7,877 nucleotides of DNA from Desulfuromonadaceae bacterium UBA2294 (lineage in GTDB: Bacteria > Desulfobacterota > Desulfuromonadia > Desulfuromonadales > UBA2294), in NCBI GenBank assembly GCA_002345625.1, contig DDWE01000119.1, positions 1 through 7,877 on the forward strand, read 5' to 3'. The notes under the pieces are model-generated. The model ran no database searches. It worked only from the letters and a program-made list of their open reading frames with translations, and had not been told where the DNA came from. Within the stretch, counting starts at the first letter, position 1. Each line of letters opens with the position of its first letter. Both the position numbers and the translations under genes were made by a program. Positions 1-5,650 of the stretch are shown one piece after another.

Positions 1-398
1 CGCTGCAGACCGGCGTCATCAACGGCCTTGATCACACGCCGATCGTCTGTAATATTTCGAAGAAATTCACCGTCGCCCGCTACTACACCGAGCTCGACTA
101 CGCCCAAGGGCTCTACATCCACCTGATTAACAAAGCCTGGCTCGACAAACTCCCCGCCGACCTGCGACAGATTCTGCTGCAGTCCATCACTGAGGAGAGC
201 GCTGCCGCCCGGCAGTTGACCGAAAAGCAGCAGAATGAGCAGATTGCCGCCGCCAAAGCCGACGGCGTCACCTTTGCTAAACTGAGCACAGACGATCGCA
301 ATTTGCTCATCAAGCGGGCGGCACCGGTCTATGCAAAATGGGGCGAGGTGATCGGGATGGGGTACCTTGAAAAAACCCGGACAATACTGAAGAATTAA
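1..398 (+). CDS. TRAP transporter substrate-binding protein, DctP family (3' part only)
   Basis: This is the C-terminal 131 residues of a periplasmic solute-binding protein of a tripartite ATP-independent periplasmic (TRAP) transporter. The gene begins outside the window; the first complete codon is at base 3 and the frame is open to a TAA at 396-398. The fragment starts with LQTGVINGLDHTP, which matches the 'LQTGVIDG' signature of DctP-type proteins. The following YYTELDYAQGLYIHLINKAWLDKL stretch (split here: residues about 27-50) and the long charged, Ala/Gln-rich helix after it are typical of the family's C-terminal half. Such proteins capture organic acids, often C4-dicarboxylates, and deliver them to the DctQ/DctM membrane subunits. 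The ligand cannot be told from this part. No DctQ or DctM gene follows, so the membrane genes, if linked, lie upstream. Family call is firm; substrate is unknown. Confidence 0.85.
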   Translation, partial: LQTGVINGLDHTPIVCNISKKFTVARYYTELDYAQGLYIHLINKAWLDKLPADLRQILLQSITEESAAARQLTEKQQNEQIAAAKADGVTFAKLSTDDRNLLIKRAAPVYAKWGEVIGMGYLEKTRTILKN

Positions 399-419
399 AC
401 AAAAAAAACGTTTGAAGAT

Positions 420-453
420 AAAAAATGCCACCTTTGCAAGGGTGGCATTTTTT
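420..453. terminator. Bidirectional intrinsic terminator between convergent genes
   Basis: A-rich bases lead into ATGCCACC, which pairs with GGTGGCAT across a short loop, and the stem is flanked by A5-6 on the left and T6 on the right. The stem can be extended by A:T pairs to at least 12 bp, and a T:G and a T:A pair can close the loop further, leaving TGCA. Because both strands show a T run after the stem, it can end transcripts of the TRAP binding-protein gene (+) and of the chemoreceptor gene (-). It sits 22 bases after the first stop and 15 bases from the second. Confidence 0.9.
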
Positions 454-467
454 GTCAGAAGGATGCC

Positions 468-2135
468 TCAGTCACTGATCCAGGCGATGCGCCGGGGTGC
501 AGCGCCGTCTGCCGACTTCTCTGTTTTGAAAAATTCGATGCTTTCCTGCAGCGACTCGGCCTGACCGGAGAGCTCCTCGGCAGTTGAGGACATCTCCTCG
601 GCAGCCGCAGCGTTCTGTTGAATCACCCGGTCGAGCTCATGTATGGCGCGACTGATCTGTTCGGCACCGGTCTGCTGCTCGCGGGTCGCGGTTGTTATCT
701 CTTCGATGAGATCGGCGGTTTTTTGCACCTGCGGCACAATCACTCCGAGCAGCCCACCTGCCCTTTCCGCCACCTCGACACTGGACAAAGACAGAGCGCT
801 GATCTCGCCGGCTGCCTGTTGACTGCGCTCAGCCAGCTTGCGCACTTCGGCGGCGACAACAGAAAACCCCTTGCCGTGCGCGCCGGCCCGGGCCGCCTCG
901 ATCGCCGCGTTCAGCGCCAGCAGGTTGGTCTGGCGGGAAATCTCCTCAACGATATGAATCTTGTCGGTAATATTGCGCATCGCTTCGACCGTCCGGGCGA
1001 CGGCAACACCCCCTTCACGCGCGTTGTCCGACATCTCGCGGGCAATCTTTTCGGTCTCAACAGCGTTCGAGGCGTTAAGGCGGATGTTGGCCAGCATCTG
1101 TTCGATGGAGGCTGCCGCCTGTTCGGCTGAAGCCGCCTGTTCGGTGGTCCCCTCGGACAACGACATGGCGGCCTGGGTCAGGGTCATACTGCCGAGGGTC
1201 ACCTGCTCGGCGGTCACCTTGGCGTCCCTGACCACCACCGAGAGTTCACTCCCCATTCTGGAGAGGGCCTGCATCATCTCATCGCGCTCTGAGCGGATGG
1301 TAACATCAAGGGTAAGATCGCCTCGGGAGACCGAATTGGCCAGTGTCGCCACCTGGCGCAGGGCGACCAGCATGCGCTGCATATTGGCCAGAAGGACGCC
1401 GAGTTCATCGGCGCGATCGACGACAATATCATCCGTCATGTCGCCAATCTCCAGATTATTGGCAACATGGATCGCCTGACGCAGGGGGCGGGTAATGCCA
1501 CGAGAAAGCAGAGAAACACTGAATGCCGTTGCCAGAATGATAAAAAGCAGCATGCCGAGGGTGTAGTAAAGGATCCGCGCCATCTCGGCTTCAAAATCAT
1601 CGATATACAGCCCGCTACCGACAATCCAGCCCCACTCCGGCGCCAGCTTGACGTAGGAGATTTTTGGCACCGGCTTGACGAACCCCGGCTTCGGCCAGTA
1701 GTAGTCAACAAACCCGGCCCCGGACGATTTGACCTTGTCGACCATGGCGACAAACAGCCGCTTGCCGTTCGGGTCCTTGTTCTGCGACAGATCCTGTCCA
1801 TCGAGCTCCGGCTTGATCGGGTGCATGATCATGCGCGGTTCAAGATCGTTGATCCAGTAGTAGTTGTCTCCCTGATAACGAATACTCTTGATCGCGGCTA
1901 GCGCCCTTTGCCGGGCCTCAGCCCCGGAGAGCGCGCCGGACTTCTCCAGCGCGATGTGGTGACTGACCACCCCCCAGGCGGTCTCGACTCCGTCCCTGAC
2001 CTTCTCCTGCTTGGACTGGTAAAGGTTGCTACGGTTCATGGCGTAAAGCCATATGGTCGTTAAACTGAAGAGCAGGATGATGGCCAGAGTCATAATCGAC
2101 AGCTTGACCGGTATATTGAGGTTATTGATACGCAT
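468..2135 (-). CDS. Methyl-accepting chemotaxis protein with periplasmic sCache_2 domain and two HAMP-like segments
   Basis: A 555-residue transmembrane chemoreceptor that senses a small molecule outside the inner membrane and controls the CheA kinase through CheW. Segments: TM1 about 11-33; a periplasmic single-Cache (Cache_2) domain about 36-185, with YYWINDLEPRMIMHP and GSGLYIDDFEAEM near its end as in this family; TM2 about 188-211; HAMP from about 212 to 263; a second HAMP-like stretch about 262-315 (SRGDLTLDV); then the long coiled-coil signalling domain, about 320-540. The conserved hairpin tip is at about 397-420 (EEISRQTNLLALNAAIEAA). The C terminus is RRIAWISD, with no NWETF-like CheR/CheB docking pentapeptide. 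The start at 2135 was chosen over an in-frame ATG 11 codons upstream because AAGGAGGAG lies just before it. The ligand is unknown; sCache_2 receptors often bind short organic acids, which would fit the neighbouring TRAP gene, but that is inference. Confidence 0.95.
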   Translation of the reverse strand: MRINNLNIPVKLSIMTLAIILLFSLTTIWLYAMNRSNLYQSKQEKVRDGVETAWGVVSHHIALEKSGALSGAEARQRALAAIKSIRYQGDNYYWINDLEPRMIMHPIKPELDGQDLSQNKDPNGKRLFVAMVDKVKSSGAGFVDYYWPKPGFVKPVPKISYVKLAPEWGWIVGSGLYIDDFEAEMARILYYTLGMLLFIILATAFSVSLLSRGITRPLRQAIHVANNLEIGDMTDDIVVDRADELGVLLANMQRMLVALRQVATLANSVSRGDLTLDVTIRSERDEMMQALSRMGSELSVVVRDAKVTAEQVTLGSMTLTQAAMSLSEGTTEQAASAEQAAASIEQMLANIRLNASNAVETEKIAREMSDNAREGGVAVARTVEAMRNITDKIHIVEEISRQTNLLALNAAIEAARAGAHGKGFSVVAAEVRKLAERSQQAAGEISALSLSSVEVAERAGGLLGVIVPQVQKTADLIEEITTATREQQTGAEQISRAIHELDRVIQQNAAAAEEMSSTAEELSGQAESLQESIEFFKTEKSADGAAPRRIAWISD

Positions 2136-2138
2136 AAG

Positions 2139-2147
2139 CTCCTCCTT
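2139..2147 (-). promoter_or_regulatory. Ribosome binding site that fixes the chemoreceptor start
   Basis: AAGGAGGAG on the minus strand, followed by CTT and the ATG at 2135. It is nearly a full match to the anti-Shine-Dalgarno sequence. The upstream in-frame ATG at 2168 has no comparable site, so the shorter 555-residue form is preferred. Confidence 0.8.
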
Positions 2148-2194
2148 GCCTCGAAAAGCGGACGGCAAAGGACATCTGACTGCGCGCCTGAGTA

Positions 2195-2227
2195 GTTAAA
2201 GTTTAAAGCTTAACGCTGACGACGCAA
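2195..2227 (-). promoter_or_regulatory. Weak promoter candidate and AT-rich palindrome upstream of the chemoreceptor
   Basis: The 118-base gap between the phosphodiesterase stop and the chemoreceptor start holds a 20-base imperfect palindrome, GTTAAAGTTTAAAGCTTAAC (2195-2214), with 8 of 10 half-site positions paired. On the minus strand a poor sigma-70 match overlaps it: TTGCGT (2222-2227), 16 bases, TAAACT (2200-2205). I saw no good flagellar sigma-28 (TAAA...GCCGATAA) or sigma-54 match here. The palindrome could be an operator over the promoter, or chance in an AT-rich patch. Confidence 0.3.
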
Positions 2228-2253
2228 TCTATTTATTGTTGTTTTTGAATGTT

Positions 2254-2967
2254 TCAGGGGCAGTTGCTGAAAAACCCGTCGACCCCCATGCGAAGCAGGC
2301 TGCTTTGTCGCCGGGGTGCATCGACGGTCCAGGGGTAGACTTGAAGCCCGGCCTGGTGGCAGGCCCGTATCAGAGGTCGGCTGGTGTGGCGCTGGGCGGG
2401 GTGAAAGCTCTCGGCGGCGCTGGCAACGGCCGACTGCAACGCACGGCGCCAGAAACGCGAGTCGGAAAGAAACCCAAGAGAGACTGACGGGGCCTGACGA
2501 CGCAGGTCGGACAACAGACCATGATCGAAGGAGGAGATCAGCGGCCGAACCTGCGGGTAGTGGGCAAGCAAGTCGAGGACGGCTTGTCCGGCAGCGGCGG
2601 TTTTGATCTCGATATTCAGGCGCAATCGACCTTCAATCCAGAACAGAACCTCTTCCAGAGTCGGCAGCCGCTCACCAGAAAAATCGGCATGAAACCAGCT
2701 CCCGGCATCGAGTAGCCGCAATGCGTCGAGACTGTAGCCAGAGACCGGCCCGTGTCCATCCGTGGTCCGATCGACGGTCTCGTCGTGGAGAACCACCGGG
2801 ATACCATCGGCAGTCAGGTGAACGTCGAGCTCAATGCCGTCGGCACCGATGGCTTCGGCCAGAGAAAAAGCGGCCATGGTGTTCTCGGGCGCCAGAGCCG
2901 ATGCGCCGCGATGAGCCCAGAGGAACAACGTTGACCGCGGGGAAGAACACTGTGTCACCACCTTCAA
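2254..2967 (-). CDS. Glycerophosphodiester phosphodiesterase, cytoplasmic UgpQ-like
   Basis: This enzyme hydrolyses glycerophosphodiesters, the deacylation products of phospholipids, to glycerol-3-phosphate and an alcohol. With the chosen start it has 237 residues, the usual size for short GDPD proteins. The family motifs are present in order: AHRGASALAPENT (18-30, with H19, R20 and E28), GIELDVHLT (44-52, E46 and D48 as metal ligands), VVLHDETVDRTTDG (58-71, general acid/base H61), NIEIKT (118-123), and the closing YPWTVD (211-216) and GVDGFFSN (228-235). The barrel ends abruptly after SNCP; many relatives have T-D/N-x-P and a few more residues. No signal peptide is visible, so it is probably cytoplasmic. 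The start is a TTG at 2967, preceded by AAGGAG at five bases; an ATG at 3036 in the same frame would add 23 residues that look unlike the family. It lies 104 bases after the rhodanese gene and is probably co-transcribed with it. Confidence 0.9.
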   Translation of the reverse strand: MKVVTQCSSPRSTLFLWAHRGASALAPENTMAAFSLAEAIGADGIELDVHLTADGIPVVLHDETVDRTTDGHGPVSGYSLDALRLLDAGSWFHADFSGERLPTLEEVLFWIEGRLRLNIEIKTAAAGQAVLDLLAHYPQVRPLISSFDHGLLSDLRRQAPSVSLGFLSDSRFWRRALQSAVASAAESFHPAQRHTSRPLIRACHQAGLQVYPWTVDAPRRQSSLLRMGVDGFFSNCP

Positions 2968-2972
2968 TACAT

Positions 2973-2978
2973 CTCCTT
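2973..2978 (-). promoter_or_regulatory. Ribosome binding site supporting a TTG start
   Basis: AAGGAG on the minus strand, five bases before TTG at 2967. The TTG places the conserved AHRG motif at residues 18-21, as expected for the family. The alternative ATG at 3036 would read straight through an inverted repeat and this site. GTG codons directly after the TTG are further but less well spaced options. Confidence 0.65.
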
Positions 2979-2990
2979 GATCGGGGACAG

Positions 2991-3020
2991 CATTCAGGCA
3001 GGAATGAAACCGCCTGAATG
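2991..3020. repeat. 9-bp inverted repeat in the leader of the phosphodiesterase gene
   Basis: CATTCAGGC (2991-2999) and GCCTGAATG (3012-3020) are perfect inverted copies separated by 12 bases. In the minus-strand transcript this forms a hairpin about a dozen bases before the ribosome binding site. No T run follows on the minus strand, so it does not look like a normal terminator. It may be an RNA structure that affects stability or translation, or a binding site. Confidence 0.5.
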
Positions 3021-3029
3021 AAAAACATG

Positions 3030-3047
3030 GCTGCAAAAGACGGCAGC
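3030..3047 (-). repeat. Small hairpin after the rhodanese gene
   Basis: GCTGC (3043-3047 complement) and GCAGC (3030-3034 complement) form a 5-bp stem with an 8-base loop on the minus strand, followed by CATGTTTTTC. It lies 25 bases beyond the rhodanese stop. The stem is short, so at best this is a leaky terminator before the phosphodiesterase gene. Confidence 0.3.
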
Positions 3048-3071
3048 TTGGATGACCCCGTCAACCGCCAG

Positions 3072-3479
3072 CTAAGGGGCGCCCTGTAAAATCGGATAGC
3101 CGCGTTTGTACCACTCAGCGATACCGCCGTCGAGATTGTATACTTTTTCAAAACCTGACCGGCTCATGATGCTGGCGACTTGAGAACTGCGGGAACCGAC
3201 CGTGCAGTAAACGAGATAGGTTTGGTCCTTGGGTAAGGCGGCAAGGCGCTCATAAAAGGTCTTGGTTGGCAAGTTGGTCGGCAGCAGCTTTGCCCCATCG
3301 ATCCGTGCCTCGAAAAACTCCTGCGGCGTCCGAACATCGAGCAGCACCGGCTTTTCTCCGGCCTGTTGCAACATGCGCTGCCCCTCTGCAACATTGATGT
3401 GGTGCACCTCTGCGGCGACAGCCTCACCTATAGCGCACAAAAACAGACAGACAATCAGCAGAAACTTTATTCTGGACAT
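3072..3479 (-). CDS. Exported single-domain rhodanese-like protein
   Basis: A 135-residue protein with an N-terminal signal peptide (MSRIK, then a hydrophobic core to about residue 18, and a likely cleavage near AVA-A at 22/23), so it is probably periplasmic. The rest is one rhodanese domain: VLLDVRTPQEF (45-55, the conserved DVR-x-x-x-E-F), the active-site loop CTVGSRS (92-98, Cys92 as the persulfide-forming residue), and NLDGGIAEWYKRGYP (115-129), the usual end of the fold. Rhodaneses carry or transfer sulfane sulfur, classically from thiosulfate to cyanide; real acceptors differ and cannot be read here. There is no lipobox at Cys11 or Cys15. The start ATG has TCCTCC-complement (GGAGGA) nine bases before it. 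It is the first gene after the divergent promoter region and likely heads a two-gene unit with the phosphodiesterase. Family is certain; physiological role is not. Confidence 0.92.
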   Translation of the reverse strand: MSRIKFLLIVCLFLCAIGEAVAAEVHHINVAEGQRMLQQAGEKPVLLDVRTPQEFFEARIDGAKLLPTNLPTKTFYERLAALPKDQTYLVYCTVGSRSSQVASIMSRSGFEKVYNLDGGIAEWYKRGYPILQGAP

Positions 3480-3527
3480 AAAAAAGAATCCTCCGGAAAG
3501 GGATAAGCCCCGTGGCTAACCGCAGGA

Positions 3528-3557
3528 AGTATATGCGCCTTCCTATATATTCGGCAA
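3528..3557 (-). promoter_or_regulatory. Sigma-70-type promoter for the rhodanese gene
   Basis: On the minus strand TTGCCG (3552-3557) is followed after 18 bases by TATACT (3528-3533), matching 4 of 6 and 5 of 6 consensus positions. Transcription would begin near 3521, giving a leader of about 40 bases. It lies in the 151-base gap between the divergent rhodanese and glpX genes. Confidence 0.5.
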
Positions 3558-3566
3558 CCAAAAACG

Positions 3567-3595
3567 TTGTCATTGCCCCAGATTCATGCGATCAT
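3567..3595 (+). promoter_or_regulatory. Candidate promoter for glpX
   Basis: TTGTCA (3567-3572, 5 of 6 matches) is followed after 17 bases by GATCAT (3590-3595, 4 of 6, keeping A at position 2 and T at position 6). A start near 3602 would give a leader of about 29 bases. The -10 part is weak. It overlaps two copies of CATGCG eight bases apart (3586 and 3594). Confidence 0.4.
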
Positions 3596-3630
3596 GCGGA
3601 CCGTTTTAAACCTTGCTACGGAGGTCATTC

Positions 3631-4584
3631 ATGGATCGCAATCTCGCCCTTGAGCTCGTCCGCGTCACCGAAGCCGCGGCTCTGTCTTGCGGCCGCTGGG
3701 TTGGCAAAGGGGACAAAATCGCAGCCGACGAGGCCGCCACCAGCGCCATGCGTCGCACCCTCGACTCCCTCGGCATCAGCGGTACGGTCGTCATCGGTGA
3801 AGGGGAGATGGATGAGGCGCCGATGCTCTACATCGGCGAAAAGCTTGGTAACCGCAAAGGGACCGAGGTCGACATCGCTGTCGACCCGCTGGAAGGGACC
3901 AGCCTCTGCTCCAAGGGGACCAACGGCGCCATTGCCACCATCGCTATCGCTCCTAAAGGTGGGTTTCTACATGCTCCTGATATGTATATGGAGAAGATTG
4001 CCGTAGGCCCAAGTGCCCGCGGCGCCATTGATATCGATGCCTCCCCGACGGAGAACCTGAAACGGGTCGCCGAAGCGAAAGCCTGTTATGTGCAGGATTT
4101 GACCGTCGTCATTCTCGATCGCCCGCGGCACGATAAGATCGTCAACGAAATCCGTCTGGCCGGGGCACGCATCCACCTGATCTCCGACGGTGATGTCGCA
4201 CCGGCGATTGCAGCCGCTGTTCTCGGCAGTGGCGTCGACATGATGCTCGGCATCGGTGGTGCACCAGAGGGGGTTCTCGCCGCGGCGGCCCTGAAATGCA
4301 TGGGTGGGGATATGCAGGGACGCCTGGTATTCTTGTCGAAAGAAGAGCGCGAGCGTGCGCTGGGCATGGGAATCAGCGATTTTGACAAGGTTTACACCTG
4401 TGACGAGATGGCCGGCGGCGATGTCGTTTTTGCCGCCACCGGGGTTACTAACGGCGAGCTGCTCAAAGGGGTCCGTTATTTCTCTGGCGGTGCCGAGACC
4501 CACTCGGTCGTCATGCGCTCAAAGAGCCGCACTGTCCGCTTCATTGAGGCTCAGCATCATTTCGACTACAAACCGGCCTACTAA
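3631..4584 (+). CDS. glpX: Class II fructose-1,6-bisphosphatase
   Basis: GlpX hydrolyses fructose-1,6-bisphosphate to fructose-6-phosphate and phosphate, the committed step of gluconeogenesis, in the cytoplasm. The protein has 317 residues, slightly shorter than the E. coli enzyme (336). Recognisable parts are GKGDKIAADEAAT (25-37), IGEGEMDEAPML (55-66), the phosphatase signature VDPLEGT (84-90), KGTNGAIATIA (95-105) and GIGGAPEGVLAA (207-218). The metal and catalytic residues known from E. coli GlpX fall at the same numbers here: D33, E57, D85, E88 and E213. The ATG at 3631 is preferred over an upstream in-frame alternative at 3613 because GGAGGT lies five bases before it and the N terminus MDRNLALELVRVTE matches the family. 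No terminator follows before the next gene on the same strand, so partial read-through into it is possible. Confidence 0.97.
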   Translation: MDRNLALELVRVTEAAALSCGRWVGKGDKIAADEAATSAMRRTLDSLGISGTVVIGEGEMDEAPMLYIGEKLGNRKGTEVDIAVDPLEGTSLCSKGTNGAIATIAIAPKGGFLHAPDMYMEKIAVGPSARGAIDIDASPTENLKRVAEAKACYVQDLTVVILDRPRHDKIVNEIRLAGARIHLISDGDVAPAIAAAVLGSGVDMMLGIGGAPEGVLAAAALKCMGGDMQGRLVFLSKEERERALGMGISDFDKVYTCDEMAGGDVVFAATGVTNGELLKGVRYFSGGAETHSVVMRSKSRTVRFIEAQHHFDYKPAY

Positions 4585-4603
4585 AAGGATCACCGACTTT
4601 CGC

Positions 4604-4633
4604 CTTGTCAAGAACAAGACGAATTGCTAGTAT
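4604..4633 (+). promoter_or_regulatory. Extended -10 promoter for the kinase-like/BON gene
   Basis: TTGTCA (4605-4610) is followed after 17 bases by TAGTAT (4628-4633), which is preceded by TGC at 4625-4627, an extended -10 element. The -35 hexamer sits inside a short inverted repeat, CTTGT-CAAGA-ACAAG (4604-4618), which could be an operator half-site pair. A start near 4640 would give a leader of about 48 AT-rich bases. Confidence 0.55.
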
Positions 4634-4687
4634 CTTTCGCGTTTACATTTTATTTATATTGAAAAAAGGACACGGAAGAGGAGCTTT

Positions 4688-5515
4688 ATGGCAATCATCA
4701 CCATCTCACGCGAAATGGGAAGTGGTGGCATCCCGATCGCCCACCAGACAGCCAAGGAACTTGGTTACACGCTGGTGGACGGCGATGCCCTGAAACAGGT
4801 CGCCACGGAATACGGTCTCAGCGAACAAGCCTTTGAAATGGCCGATGAAAAACCGCCAGCCTTCGTCGCCGATCAGGACGTGCGACAACTGGCCGACCTG
4901 CACTTGATCGAGCTGATGGTTCTCGATTTTGCCCTCAAGGGGAACGTGATCATCTATGGCCGCTCCGGGGAGGATCTACTCAAGGAGATCCGCAGCGTCT
5001 TTCGCGTCCGCATCATCGCTCCCTTCGAGGATCGTGTCGAATGCTGGGCGGAACGCGAGTGGCTCGATCCGGAGCTGGCGCGGGTCCTGGTCCGCAAGAG
5101 CGACCAGCAGCGGGCCGGCTTCACCCGTTACCACTTCGATCGCGACTGGACTGACCCCCTGCATTATGATCTGACCATCAATACCCAGCGCCTGTCGGAA
5201 GACAAGGCGGTCGAGCTTATTTGTCGCGGCGTCAAAGACACAAACCTGGTCGAAGAGAAAGATAATTCCAAACGCATTCTCGGCGATCTGATCCTGCGCA
5301 AAAAAGCAGAAATTGCGGTCCTCACCCTGCCGGATGTTGAAGGGGAGCATCTGGTTATCAGCGCTTCGAACAGCATCATCACCCTTGCCGGGCAACTCTA
5401 CAGCAAGGAAGAGCAACGTAACGTTGTTGCCGCAGCCAAGGCTGTCCCCGGTGTCAAATCGGTCGTTGACCAGTTGACCGTCACCGGTTACCACAATAAA
5501 CCCCGCGAGCACTAA
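4688..5515 (+). CDS. Cytidylate-kinase-like protein with C-terminal BON domain
   Basis: A 275-residue soluble protein with two parts. Residues 1-185 resemble the cytidylate-kinase-like family (Cytidylate_kin2 type): N-terminal beta strand and loop AIITISREMGSGG (2-14), a central strand NVIIYGRSGEDLL (86-98), VRIIAPFEDRVECW (107-120), and a lid-like stretch with KSDQQRAGFTRYHF (137-150) and DWTDPLHYDLTINTQRLS (153-170). Residues about 198-266 form a BON domain (ISASNSIITLAGQLYS, 224-239; VPGVKSVVDQLTV, 253-265), a module usually found in periplasmic or membrane-linked proteins. The loop reads GSGGIPIA, without the Lys of a standard Walker A (GxxGxGK) and without the Arg usual in this family's GSGGREIA, so catalysis is uncertain. 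No signal peptide or membrane segment is visible. AGAGGAG precedes the ATG. True CMP phosphorylation should not be assumed; the substrate is unknown. Confidence 0.85.
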   Translation: MAIITISREMGSGGIPIAHQTAKELGYTLVDGDALKQVATEYGLSEQAFEMADEKPPAFVADQDVRQLADLHLIELMVLDFALKGNVIIYGRSGEDLLKEIRSVFRVRIIAPFEDRVECWAEREWLDPELARVLVRKSDQQRAGFTRYHFDRDWTDPLHYDLTINTQRLSEDKAVELICRGVKDTNLVEEKDNSKRILGDLILRKKAEIAVLTLPDVEGEHLVISASNSIITLAGQLYSKEEQRNVVAAAKAVPGVKSVVDQLTVTGYHNKPREH

Positions 5516-5535
5516 ACTTCGCAGAATTCATTAAA

Positions 5536-5570
5536 ACGTAAAAAGCCGGCGTTAAGCCGGCTTTTTACGT
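5536..5570. terminator. Strong intrinsic terminator, perfect 15-bp hairpin
   Basis: ACGTAAAAAGCCGGC (5536-5550) pairs perfectly with GCCGGCTTTTTACGT (5556-5570) around the loop GTTAA. The GC-rich top and T5 tract fit a Rho-independent terminator, and the symmetric A tract lets it work on both strands. It starts 20 bases after the kinase-like gene's stop and insulates that gene from the yebC-ruv operon. Confidence 0.93.
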
Positions 5571-5580
5571 CTGCAGGCGC

Positions 5581-5621
5581 TTGTGAATAAAACAGCAATC
5601 ATGCTAATCTGACATGCTAAT
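5581..5621 (+). promoter_or_regulatory. Candidate yebC-ruvCAB promoter with a 9-bp direct repeat
   Basis: TTGTGA (5581-5586) is followed after 18 bases by TAATCT (5605-5610), with TGC just before it as an extended -10. The hexamers match 4 of 6 and 3 of 6. CATGCTAAT occurs twice, at 5600-5608 and 5613-5621, so a second extended -10-like TGCTAATTT lies 13 bases downstream. I saw no E. coli-type (CTGT-N8-ACAG) or Bacillus-type (GAAC-N4-GTTC) LexA box in this gap, so SOS control of the ruv genes is not evident. Confidence 0.4.
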
Positions 5622-5650
5622 TTCAATCACCGCAGGAGGCGCAATCCAAA

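Noticed and set aside
618..1479. Two plus-strand frames of about 170 codons across the chemoreceptor gene.
   Set aside because: They overlap each other and the conserved signalling domain on the opposite strand; Arg/Ser/Leu-rich shadows without ribosome binding sites.
2254..2257. Possible C-terminal truncation of the phosphodiesterase, because the protein stops right after the final SNCP motif.
   Set aside because: The length (237 residues) is normal for short GDPD proteins and all catalytic motifs are present; no frame continuing the family sequence was seen downstream.
3512..4006. A 164-codon plus-strand frame beginning before glpX and overlapping its 5' third.
   Set aside because: Out of frame with glpX, Pro/Ser/Arg-rich composition, and it crosses the proposed promoter; typical shadow.
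3967..4503. A 178-codon minus-strand frame opposite glpX.
   Set aside because: Antisense to a gene whose catalytic residues are all intact; no start signal or family resemblance.
4976..5512. A 178-codon minus-strand frame opposite the kinase-like/BON gene.
   Set aside because: Antisense shadow: low-complexity mix of residues, and the plus strand has a clear two-domain protein with ribosome binding site, promoter and terminator.
5516..5650. A LexA/SOS box controlling the ruv genes.
   Set aside because: No CTGT-N8-ACAG or GAAC-N4-GTTC match is visible in the gap before yebC. Lineage-specific LexA motifs cannot be excluded.
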